Source: Candidatus Planktophila sp.
Lineage (GTDB): Bacteria; Actinomycetota; Actinomycetes; Nanopelagicales; Nanopelagicaceae
Direction: 5' to 3'
Assembly (NCBI GenBank): GCA_003569185.1
Contig: BGOJ01000001.1
Coordinates: forward strand, 314,557 to 378,556
Length of the DNA: 64,000 bases
Below the pieces are notes generated by a model that saw only the letters and a program-made list of their open reading frames with translations, ran no database searches and had not been told where the DNA came from. Shown here in pieces: positions 30,077 to 38,343 of the stretch. The position numbers and the translations under genes are program-made. Every line of letters starts with the position of its first letter. The stretch's first letter is position 1.

Positions 30077-31501
30077 ATGTTTGAAGCGCTAGGCCAGAGG
30101 TTTACATCATTATTCTCTGGCCTGCGCGGCAAAGTTTCGCAGGCGCAGTTAGTTGAATTCTCATCTGATATAAAAAATGCCCTTCTTGATTCAGATGTTG
30201 CCCTTTTCGTTGCAGATAAATTTTCAAAGCAGGTACTTGAAGAATTTAATAATCAAGCAGAAACCATAAATAAAAGCACAAACCCATCCCAAAAAATCTT
30301 TGAAATTGTCAACCTGCAGTTAACTCAAATATTAGGTGGATCAGAACGCAGGCTTAAGTTTGCAAAAGTAGCACCAACCGTAATTTTGTTAACAGGTTTG
30401 CAGGGCGCAGGTAAAACTTCACTTGCTGGTAAATTAGCTAACTACTTAAAGCAGCAAGGCAACACACCTGTATTAGTCGCGGCAGATTTACAAAGACCTA
30501 ACGCAGTTAATCAACTTCAAGTAGTAGGTGAATCAACCAAAATTCCAGTCTTTGCCCCAGAGCCTGGCAACGGTATTGGCGATCCCATCTCAGTTGCAAA
30601 AGCAGGAGTCAAATTTGCAAAAGATAAGTTACATAATTTTGTAATTATTGATACAGCTGGAAGAACTGGTGTTGATCAAGAGTTGATGAATCAGGTCAAA
30701 AGTATCCGTGATGCTGTTACACCAGATGAAATTTTCTTTGTAGTTGATGCCATGACCGGACAAGACGCAGCGGTAACGGCGAAAGCATTTGCCGATGGTG
30801 TCGGCTTTGATGCAGTGGTGTTAACTAAATTAGATGGTGATGCTAGAGGTGGCGCAGCCCTGTCAATTGTTGAAATTACTGGTAAGCCAATTATTTTTGC
30901 ATCCACTGGCGAAAAAATTGCAGATTTTGATCTCTTTTATCCAGATCGTATGGCTTCGAGAATTTTGGGAATGGGAGATGTTGCCTCGTTAGCTGAGCAA
31001 GCCAAGCGGGCGATGCCGGAGGAAACTTCCAAAAAGCTAGAGGATAAATTTGTTAAGGGTGAAGATTTTACATTTGAGGACTTCCTATCTCAGTTGGAAG
31101 CAATGAAAAATATGGGCAGCATGAGCAAGTTAATGGGATTACTACCAGGAGCTGCTGGCATGAAGAAGCAAATAGAAAATTTTGATGAGTCGGAATTGGT
31201 TAGGACTAGAGCAATAATTCAATCTATGACTCCAATGGAGCGAAATGATCCAAAGGTTTTAAACGGCTCTAGAAGATCACGAATTGCACTAGGAAGTGGA
31301 AGAGCTGTTTCTGAGATCAACTCTTTAGTTGAGAGATTTTCCCAAGCTCAAAAAATGATGAAGCAAATGCGTGGTGGCAACATGCCAGCTGGATTACCAA
31401 ATATTGGATCGATGCCAAAGCCACAACAATCAAATAACATCCCAAAGAAGAAATCACGATCTGGAAATCCCGCTAAGCGGGCGCTGGAAGAGGGTATTTA
31501 G
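30077..31501 (+). CDS. ffh: Signal recognition particle protein Ffh
   Basis: SRP54 GTPase that binds signal peptides and 4.5S RNA and docks with FtsY. N domain (about 1-90), G domain with GLQGAGKTSLAGKLA, DTAGRTGVD and TKLDGDARGGAALS, and a Met-rich M domain (about 300-435; MKNMGSMSKLMGLLPG) with the RNA-binding GSRRSRIALGSG. 474 residues. It is followed by a 157-base leader and rpsP. Confidence 0.96.
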   Translation: MFEALGQRFTSLFSGLRGKVSQAQLVEFSSDIKNALLDSDVALFVADKFSKQVLEEFNNQAETINKSTNPSQKIFEIVNLQLTQILGGSERRLKFAKVAPTVILLTGLQGAGKTSLAGKLANYLKQQGNTPVLVAADLQRPNAVNQLQVVGESTKIPVFAPEPGNGIGDPISVAKAGVKFAKDKLHNFVIIDTAGRTGVDQELMNQVKSIRDAVTPDEIFFVVDAMTGQDAAVTAKAFADGVGFDAVVLTKLDGDARGGAALSIVEITGKPIIFASTGEKIADFDLFYPDRMASRILGMGDVASLAEQAKRAMPEETSKKLEDKFVKGEDFTFEDFLSQLEAMKNMGSMSKLMGLLPGAAGMKKQIENFDESELVRTRAIIQSMTPMERNDPKVLNGSRRSRIALGSGRAVSEINSLVERFSQAQKMMKQMRGGNMPAGLPNIGSMPKPQQSNNIPKKKSRSGNPAKRALEEGI

Positions 31502-31658
31502 GCCAATTTGGGTTTATCCCATCCTGCTGGCAAGATTAGCCTTCTGCTAACGGGACCCTCTAACCCATAGCAATATTTATCCGCAAGGTTAGATCTGGAT
31601 GTAAACGCCCCCGCTGTTTACGAAAGAAAAAGCCGAATAATTTTCTATAGGGAGTTTT
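31502..31658 (+). other. Intergenic leader before rpsP with small hairpins
   Basis: The 157-base gap holds three short inverted repeats: GGGTTTATCCC, TTAGC-CTTCT-GCTAA and GTAAAC-GCCCCCGCT-GTTTAC, then a ribosome site (AGGGAG) before the GTG. No T tract marks a clear terminator for ffh. It may be a ribosomal-protein leader; no known motif recognised. Confidence 0.35.
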
Positions 31659-32228
31659 GTGTCAGTAAAGATTAAGTTAATGCGTCTTGGAAAGATCCGC
31701 ACACCACATTTTCGTATTGTGATTGCAGATTCTCGTTCAGCTAGAAATTCAAAAGCAATTGAAGAGATTGGCCGCTACTCACCAGCCTCTGAGCCATCTT
31801 TAATTGAAGTTAACTCAGAGCGGGTTCAATATTGGCTAGGCGTTGGTGCACAACCAACTGAGGCGGTAACTGCCCTTCTTAAAATTACTGGTGATTATCA
31901 GAAGGCTCATGGCTTGCCAGGTAGTGAAGGATCACTTAAACCACAACCTGTAAGAATTGATAAGCGAGTTGCTTATGAAGCAGCTGTTAAAGAGGCAATG
32001 AATGAGCCAGCAGATGGCGCAACAACCTTAAAGAAGAAAGCTGCAGAGAAATTGGCAGCAAAGGCTGCTCCAGTAGTTGAAGAAGCACCTGTGGCACAAG
32101 AGGCGCCAGTTGCTGAAGAAGCACCTGTTGCACAAGAGGCTCCACTGGTTGAAGAAGCAGCAGCGGTTACTGAAGCACCAACTGAAGTTGTTGCCGAAGC
32201 GGTTGCTGAAGAAACTCCACAAGCTTAA
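31659..32228 (+). CDS. rpsP: 30S ribosomal protein S16 with long acidic repeat tail
   Basis: Residues 1-85 are S16 ([49 protein letters not shown]). About 100 extra residues follow: a basic linker ([14 protein letters not shown]), then imperfect repeats of the type [12 protein letters not shown] up to EETPQA. Ala/Glu/Pro tails are known on actinobacterial S16, but this one is long. Downstream the usual KH, rimM, trmD and rplS genes are missing; lepB begins 15 bases on. GTG start. Confidence 0.93.
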   Translation: MSVKIKLMRLGKIRTPHFRIVIADSRSARNSKAIEEIGRYSPASEPSLIEVNSERVQYWLGVGAQPTEAVTALLKITGDYQKAHGLPGSEGSLKPQPVRIDKRVAYEAAVKEAMNEPADGATTLKKKAAEKLAAKAAPVVEEAPVAQEAPVAEEAPVAQEAPLVEEAAAVTEAPTEVVAEAVAEETPQA

Positions 32229-32242
32229 GCAAAGAAAAACTA

Positions 32243-32920
32243 ATGCCTAAGAAGGGTTCGTTCCTTCGCGAACTACCTGTCATTGTTGTTTCTGCCTTAA
32301 TTGTTTCAATTCTGGTCAAAACCTTTTTATTGCATTTTTTCTATATTCCTTCTGGATCAATGGAAAACACACTGCAGGTAGGTGACCGAATTGCGGTTAA
32401 TAAATTTGGAGCCCTGTTTAGCGAAATCAAACGTGGTGAGGTTGTTGTATTTGGCGATCCTGATAAGTGGTTAGGTCAGGTTTCAGAAGCTACCGACCCA
32501 AAGCCAATTGCAATGATAAAAACTGGTTTGATCGCTGTTGGTGTATTACCTGATCCAGCAAAGCAATACTTAATCAAACGAGTAATTGGTGTCGGAGGCG
32601 ACAACGTAACCTGCTGTGATTCTGATGGAAAAATACAAGTAAATGGTGTGGCAATTACTGAGCCATACATTTTTGCGGGCGATAATCCAAGTGATACTAA
32701 GTTTAATGTTGATGTACCAGCAGGTTTTATTTGGGTAATGGGAGATCATAGATCTGCAAGTACTGATTCAAGGTATCAACCAGATAGTGCCAATAATGGA
32801 TTGGTGCCACTGAGTAAAGTTGTAGGTCGAGCCACTTTCATTATCTGGCCATTTGGAAATATTGCGGTACTTGAAAAGGGTGAAGATTTAAAAAAGATTC
32901 CAGTAAAAGCAAAATCTTAG
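32243..32920 (+). CDS. lepB: Signal peptidase I
   Basis: Membrane serine protease that releases exported proteins. One N-terminal membrane anchor (PVIVVSALIVSILVKTFLL), the catalytic Ser in PSGSMENTLQVGD, the general-base Lys in LIKRVIGVGGD, and the closing MGDHRSASTDSR box. 225 residues. It lies 15 bases after rpsP and 5 before rnhB. In most actinobacteria rplS would precede it. Confidence 0.95.
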   Translation: MPKKGSFLRELPVIVVSALIVSILVKTFLLHFFYIPSGSMENTLQVGDRIAVNKFGALFSEIKRGEVVVFGDPDKWLGQVSEATDPKPIAMIKTGLIAVGVLPDPAKQYLIKRVIGVGGDNVTCCDSDGKIQVNGVAITEPYIFAGDNPSDTKFNVDVPAGFIWVMGDHRSASTDSRYQPDSANNGLVPLSKVVGRATFIIWPFGNIAVLEKGEDLKKIPVKAKS

Positions 32921-32924
32921 TTTT

Positions 32925-33524
32925 ATGATTGAGCAAACTCTGCTTAAGGCTGGACTTAAAAACATAGCAGGAGTTGATGAAGCCGGCCGAGGACCATGTG
33001 CAGGGCCGTTGGTTGTTGCCGCGGTAATTTTAAAGGATCCACTTTCGCCAGCACTTAGAGAAGTAAAAGACTCAAAAGAACTTACCGAATCAAAGCGGGA
33101 GCAACTCTTTGATGTAGTAATTAACAATTCAATTGCTTACTCAATAATTGAAATCACTCCACAAGAGATCGATGAACTCGGACTTCATAAATGCAATATT
33201 GAGGGTATGCGTCGGGCAGTAAATGGGTTAAAAAGTTCGCCAGAGTATGTATTAACTGATGGGTATGCAATTCCTGGGCTTACCACACCAAATCTTTCGG
33301 TTTGGAAGGGTGATCAAGTAGCAATATCTATAAGTGCTGCGTCAATCTTGGCAAAGGTATATCGAGATCGAATAATGATTGATCTGGACAAAACCTATCC
33401 AAATTATGGTTTGGCAAGTCACAAAGGGTATATAACAGCGCTACATACTGAAGCTATAAAGAAGTATGGAGTGCTGCCCATACACCGAAAATCATTTGCA
33501 AATATTGCAGCCCTTCTTAGTTAA
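32925..33524 (+). CDS. rnhB: Ribonuclease HII
   Basis: Removes ribonucleotides from DNA. The catalytic start GVDEAGRGPCAGPLVVAAV and a later Asp in VLTDGYAIPG are visible, with SAASILAKVYRDR and SHKGYITALH. 199 residues. yraN and comM, which often follow, are missing; dprA comes 62 bases later. Confidence 0.95.
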   Translation: MIEQTLLKAGLKNIAGVDEAGRGPCAGPLVVAAVILKDPLSPALREVKDSKELTESKREQLFDVVINNSIAYSIIEITPQEIDELGLHKCNIEGMRRAVNGLKSSPEYVLTDGYAIPGLTTPNLSVWKGDQVAISISAASILAKVYRDRIMIDLDKTYPNYGLASHKGYITALHTEAIKKYGVLPIHRKSFANIAALLS

Positions 33525-33586
33525 TAGCAATTCACAATAGAGATTTATAGCCTTTATTAGTAATCAAACTTTGCTAAATTTGCAAA

Positions 33587-34468
33587 GTGTTAGATGAAAA
33601 AACAGCCAAATTAATATTATTCTCTGCATTAGATCCCGTTGATACTTTCTGGCAAGGGGAGGTTTTAAGAATTGGAGCGGTTAATACCTACCAAAACATA
33701 ATAAAAGGTTCTGCGTATCTGAATATTTCAGATTTTACTCAGATTAGAAATAAAGTTTTAAGAGCAAATGTTGAGTATCTTAAATCTGAGATTATCGCTG
33801 CAAATGCTCAATTTATAAGTAGTGAGGATTTTGATTGGCCCCTTTCTTGCCAAGATCTTTCAGCCCCACCAATTGGATTAGTAATTAAAGGCGATCGCAA
33901 GTTACTAACTCAACTTAGCAATTCAATCTCAATTGTCGGTAGTCGCAGGCCCACAAATTATGGCTTAAGTGTTGCGAATCAATTAGCTACTGATGCCTGT
34001 AAACAAGAAATTGTGGTGATAAGTGGTGGTGCCTATGGCATTGATACAGCAGCACATAAAGCAACTCTAATGGCGGGCGGTAAAACTCTCGCAGTTTTAG
34101 CTGGCGGCGTTAATAATTTGTACCCACTTGAAAATCGGCAACTCTTTACAAAAATTGCTGAAAATGGATTACTAATTTCAGAGGTTATGCCAAGTGTTAA
34201 AACTATGCCAGCTCGATTTTTGAATCGGAATCGTTTAATTGCGGCTTTATCTAAAGCCACAGTTGTAGTGGAAGCAGAGTTTGTGAGTGGTTCTATCAGG
34301 ACTGCTCGTGATGCTGCTGAGATATTTAGACCAGTTTTTGCGATTCCCGGCCAGATATCTTCAAAGTTAAGCGATGGCTGCCACCGACTTATTGCCGAAC
34401 GAATCGCTGATATTGCAACTAGTTTGGATGAAATATTAGAAGTGATAACACCCTTGCAATTGCGATAG
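33587..34468 (+). CDS. dprA: DNA processing protein DprA
   Basis: Loads RecA on incoming single-stranded DNA in natural transformation. Rossmann-like core with SIVGSRRPTNYG, VVISGGAYGIDTAAHKATL, LAGGVNNLYPLENRQLF and RFLNRNRLIAAL. 293 residues, shorter than many DprA because the C-terminal winged helix is absent or minimal. GTG start. It stands alone between rnhB and era, without comM. Confidence 0.94.
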   Translation: MLDEKTAKLILFSALDPVDTFWQGEVLRIGAVNTYQNIIKGSAYLNISDFTQIRNKVLRANVEYLKSEIIAANAQFISSEDFDWPLSCQDLSAPPIGLVIKGDRKLLTQLSNSISIVGSRRPTNYGLSVANQLATDACKQEIVVISGGAYGIDTAAHKATLMAGGKTLAVLAGGVNNLYPLENRQLFTKIAENGLLISEVMPSVKTMPARFLNRNRLIAALSKATVVVEAEFVSGSIRTARDAAEIFRPVFAIPGQISSKLSDGCHRLIAERIADIATSLDEILEVITPLQLR

Positions 34469-34492
34469 CCAAAAGGTGAGAGAATAAGATCA

Positions 34493-35410
34493 ATGGAAAA
34501 CTTCAAATCTGGTTTTGTGGCAATTGTCGGCCGTCCAAATACTGGAAAATCTACCTTGGTAAATGCTTTGGTTGGAACAAAAATAGTGATCACATCTCAT
34601 CATCCAAATACCACTAGAAATCCAATTCGGGGAATAATAAATCGCGAAAAATACCAAATGATTGTGGTTGATACTCCAGGAATGCATAAACCAAAAACTG
34701 CACTTGGTACGAGACTTAATTCGATGGTGAATGAAAATATTCAATCAAATGATGCTGTACTTCTATGTTTGCCGGCGGATGAGGAAATAGGATCTGGTGA
34801 TGAGTACATTGCAAAGCAGATCAAAGGAAATCAGAAAGTATTCTTAGTTGTTACCAAAGTAGATAAAATCTCAAAATCAGATTTAGCAATTCGATTGATA
34901 GCTGTAAATGAGTTTGCGCTGAGACTAAATCTGCAAGATGCTGAAATAATTCCAGTATCGGCTAAGAATCTAGATCAAACCGAACTTTTACTTGAATTAC
35001 TTTCTGAGCACTTACCGGATTCGCCCGCGCTTTATCCAACCGATATCAATACTGATCAAGCACAGGAGTTGATGTTTGCTGATTTGATTAGAGAAGCGGC
35101 AATTGAAGAGCTATATGAAGAGCTGCCACACTCCGTAATGGTCACCATTGAAGAGATGGGTGAGCGAGATGATGGAAAGATATTTGATATCAGCGCCACA
35201 TTGCATGTTGAGCGTGATAGTCAAAAGGGAATAATTATTGGACCGCAAGGAAGTAAGTTAAAAGCTATTGGTACCTTGGCTAGAAAATCAATTGAGAATC
35301 TTGTAGGCATGCAGGTTTTTTTACAAATTCATGTGAAGGTTTCAAAAGAGTGGCAGAAAGATCCAAAATTATTAGCTAAATTAGGATTTACAGACGCACT
35401 TTCCGACTAG
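34493..35410 (+). CDS. era: GTPase Era
   Basis: Ribosome-assembly GTPase that binds the 3' end of 16S rRNA. G1 GRPNTGKSTLVNAL, G3 DTPGMHKPK, G4 TKVDK, and a C-terminal KH domain (IIIGPQGSKLKAIGTLARK). 305 residues. In many actinobacteria era follows the CorC-like gene; here it has moved next to dprA. Its 3' end overlaps the convergent transporter gene by 23 bases. Confidence 0.95.
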   Translation: MENFKSGFVAIVGRPNTGKSTLVNALVGTKIVITSHHPNTTRNPIRGIINREKYQMIVVDTPGMHKPKTALGTRLNSMVNENIQSNDAVLLCLPADEEIGSGDEYIAKQIKGNQKVFLVVTKVDKISKSDLAIRLIAVNEFALRLNLQDAEIIPVSAKNLDQTELLLELLSEHLPDSPALYPTDINTDQAQELMFADLIREAAIEELYEELPHSVMVTIEEMGERDDGKIFDISATLHVERDSQKGIIIGPQGSKLKAIGTLARKSIENLVGMQVFLQIHVKVSKEWQKDPKLLAKLGFTDALSD

Positions 35411-36251
35411 CAAAGTAAGAGCCAATTAGAACCAATGGTAAGCCAAGCATAATTCCAAGTGTTAAAGGTTCTCCTAATAAAATTACTCCAAGCAACACCG
35501 CAACTGCTGTGTTTAAGTAGGTGATAAGTGAGGCTCTTGGTGGACCAACTTCGGCAAGTAACTTAAAGAACAAAATAAAGGCAATTGCGGTGCAGAAAAC
35601 CCCAAGGGCTGCAACTGATGCAATCGCTTCAATTGAAGGAGTTTTAGTTGGCCAATGAGTTATGGCAAATGGGAAGTAGAAAATAGTAGTAATTATCATC
35701 GCCCAAGCGTTAAGGGCAATTCCAGGAACGGTAGGTATTTTTCGGTTGATCATATTTACTGCGTAGGCATAACCAATTGCAGCCAGGATTACCATGCCAA
35801 TTGATTTAATATCCTGACGTCCACTTATTGATTCAATTCCAACCACAGCCACAACTCCGATAAAACCAATTAATAATCCAAATAATCTAGATTTGTGCCA
35901 GACAGTGTGATCTCCATTTAAAGAGGCAAAAATTGCCGCCCAAATCGGCACAGTTGCAACCAAGAGCCCAGCTAAGCCTGAAGATATTTTCTGCTCTGCA
36001 TTAGTAATCAAATACCAAGGCCCAATTAACTCTGCCACGGTATAAATAAGAACTATATGCCAGTACTTTCTTGGTATGCGGATTGTTTTCTGGGACAAAG
36101 CAAGTGGTAGTAAAACCATCGCACCAATAAGGACACGAAAGAAAATTATTGTAGAAGGAGAGATCTCCTCAACAGCAACTTTGATAAAAAGATATGGCGT
36201 TCCCCAAAGAAAGCCCACCAGGGCAAATCTGCTCCAGCCAACCTTTGTCAA
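35388..36251 (-). CDS. EamA/DMT-superfamily transporter
   Basis: Drug/metabolite transporter-type protein, 287 residues, with about ten hydrophobic helices in two EamA repeats (first from GFLWGTPYLFIKVAV, second from IGMVILAAIGYAYAVNMI). Likely an inner-membrane exporter of small metabolites; substrate unknown. TTG start immediately after the lipase stop, so it is co-transcribed with it. Confidence 0.85.
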   Translation of the reverse strand: MTKVGWSRFALVGFLWGTPYLFIKVAVEEISPSTIIFFRVLIGAMVLLPLALSQKTIRIPRKYWHIVLIYTVAELIGPWYLITNAEQKISSGLAGLLVATVPIWAAIFASLNGDHTVWHKSRLFGLLIGFIGVVAVVGIESISGRQDIKSIGMVILAAIGYAYAVNMINRKIPTVPGIALNAWAMIITTIFYFPFAITHWPTKTPSIEAIASVAALGVFCTAIAFILFFKLLAEVGPPRASLITYLNTAVAVLLGVILLGEPLTLGIMLGLPLVLIGSYFASRKVRL

Positions 36252-37189
36252 TTAATTACGCCTTCCTAAAACTGCATTAATTTCCTTCGCAATCTCTGAG
36301 TATAGTGATTCGGCGTCATCTGTTACTCCACTTAAATTAAAGAAGCCATGAATCTGGCCGGCAAACTCCTTATATATCGCCGGAACTGAATCCTTTATCA
36401 ATTTTTGATAGTAGTTTTTAACATCATCAGTTAGTGGATCAAACTCAGCTGCAATCAAGATCGCAGGTGCAACACCACGAAGAGAGTTTGCTTTTACCGG
36501 CACTGCATATGGATCTTCTTGGTCTTCAACTTTTGATAGATATTGATCCCAAAACCATTTCATTGCTTGGGTTGTTAAGCCATAACCTTGTGAGTAATTT
36601 GTGGCCGATGGGTAATTCATCTGGTAGTCGTTACATGGATAGATTAAAAGCTGAAAAGCAAGTGAGATTAATTGTTCATTAGAGGCTTTAAGGGCAACTG
36701 ATGAGGCTAGATTGCCACCAGCACTATCACCGCCAACTCCAACTGCGGTTAGATCTACTCCTAGATCTTTTGCATTTTCAATAACCCATTTAAGAGTTGC
36801 ATAGCAATCATCAAGAGGAGCTGGGTAGGAATGTTCAGGGGCTTTTTGATAATCAACTGCAATAATTAAAAGTTTCCATTTTTAGCAATTTTTCGAAGAG
36901 CTGGTTCGTAGATATCTAAGAAGTTTAAAACCCATCCGCCACCATGAAAAAATACCAGCGCCGGCAAGTTATTTTCTTCACTCGGCCGATAGATCCGAAT
37001 AGGAAGATTTGATGTTGGCCCATTAATACTTCGGTGATCCACTGAATGTATCTGCAGTAATGGTTGCTTTAATGCGATATGAAGTTTGGTGTTTTCTCTT
37101 ATCTCAGCAAGTGGTGCTTGCCAGACTTGTGGCAGGCCAGTTGCTGCACGCTCTGCTAGGTAGGCAGCTATCTCGGGTTTAAGTCCCAT
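36252..37189 (-). CDS. Alpha/beta-hydrolase, hormone-sensitive-lipase family, one frameshift
   Basis: Carboxylesterase/lipase of bacterial family IV. Oxyanion HGGGW (about residue 80), nucleophile GDSAGG, acid in AAEFDPLTDD and His in QIHGFFNL complete the triad. The track splits it in two; one extra T in the T4 run near 36866 (minus strand AACTTTT) joins NGNF to LIIAVDYQKAPEHSYPAPLDD and on to the second ORF with no further break. About 312 residues. It is divergent from pfkA by 73 bases. The substrate is unknown. Confidence 0.9.
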
Positions 37190-37262
37190 TGCGGCAGAGT
37201 AGACTTAGCCGTCAACGTTGACCAACTCATATAACTATTTCAAGGCTGGAGTTTTTACCAAG

Positions 37263-38288
37263 ATGCGTATCGGTGTTTTAACAGGTGGCGGAGATTGCCC
37301 AGGCTTAAATGCGGTAATTCGTGCTGTTGTGCGCAAGGGTGTTAAAGAGTATGGCTATGAATTTATTGGATTTAAAGATGGTTGGCGTGGGCCACTTGAA
37401 GGCTTAACAATGAAATTAGATATTCCAGCTACCCGTGGAATATTGCCAAGAGGTGGCACGATTCTAGGTTCCTCACGAACTAACCCATTTAAAATTGAAA
37501 ATGGTGTTGAAAAGATTAAAGAAAATTTAGCAAAAATGAATGTGGATGCCTTGATTGCAATTGGCGGCGAGGACACATTGGGAGTTGCAACCAAACTTGA
37601 TTCACTTGGCGTTAAGGTCATCGGTGTTCCAAAGACAATTGATAATGATTTAAACAATACTGATTACACCTTTGGATTTGATACTGCCGTAAATATTGCA
37701 GTAGAGGCGATTGATCGATTGCATACCACCGCAGAGTCACATCACCGAGCTTTGATTGTTGAAGTAATGGGCAGGCATGCTGGCTGGATTGCCCTGCACT
37801 CCGGATTAGCAGGGGGTGCATCTTGTATTTTGATCCCAGAGGTTAAGTTCTCATTAGATCAAGTATGCAAGTGGGTGGAATCTAGATTTGAACAAAGTTA
37901 CTCACCAATTATTGTTATTGCAGAGGGTGCAATTCCACAAGATGGAGATTTGATTACTAAAGATAAAACTTTGGACTCATTTGGACATGTGAAGTTATCT
38001 GGCATAGGTGAGTGGCTGGCTAATCAGATAGAGGAAAAGACTGGCAAAGAGGCTCGCACCTCAGTATTAGGACATATTCAAAGAGGTGGCACCCCAACTG
38101 CATTTGATCGAGTTCTAGCAACTAGATTTGGTTTACACGCCATCACAGCTGTTCATGATGGGGATTGGGGCAAGATGGTTGCCCTACATGGCACCAAAAT
38201 TGAAAGAGTGCCACTGGCCTCAGCGACAGAGAAGTTAAAGACTGTTGATCCTGCCCTATATAAAGAAGCGGAGATCTTCTTCGGTTAA
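37263..38288 (+). CDS. pfkA: 6-phosphofructokinase, probably pyrophosphate-dependent
   Basis: Glycolytic phosphofructokinase of the PfkA superfamily. Start ATG 37263 gives MRIGVLTGGGDCPGLNAVIR, the family N terminus; the track start lies 15 codons upstream. Two positions that separate donors read as the pyrophosphate type: GGEDTLG (Asp where ATP enzymes have Gly) and PKTIDND (Lys where ATP enzymes have Gly). The substrate motif MGRHAGWIAL is intact. 341 residues. A pyrophosphate enzyme would be reversible and save ATP. Alone, upstream of aroG. Confidence 0.93.
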   Translation: MRIGVLTGGGDCPGLNAVIRAVVRKGVKEYGYEFIGFKDGWRGPLEGLTMKLDIPATRGILPRGGTILGSSRTNPFKIENGVEKIKENLAKMNVDALIAIGGEDTLGVATKLDSLGVKVIGVPKTIDNDLNNTDYTFGFDTAVNIAVEAIDRLHTTAESHHRALIVEVMGRHAGWIALHSGLAGGASCILIPEVKFSLDQVCKWVESRFEQSYSPIIVIAEGAIPQDGDLITKDKTLDSFGHVKLSGIGEWLANQIEEKTGKEARTSVLGHIQRGGTPTAFDRVLATRFGLHAITAVHDGDWGKMVALHGTKIERVPLASATEKLKTVDPALYKEAEIFFG

Positions 38289-38343
38289 TTGATGCTGGCT
38301 TAATTAGCCACATCCTTAACTAAAGATTGCATACCATTACCTA

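Noticed and set aside
32060-32220. Possible CRISPR or tandem-repeat array
   Set aside because: The repeats are in frame inside rpsP, unequal in length and without spacers; they encode the EAPVA-type tail.
34033-34593. 186-residue ORF on the minus strand
   Set aside because: It lies opposite dprA and the start of era, which are clear families. The translation is low-complexity in pattern and has no recognisable domain; it is an antisense shadow.
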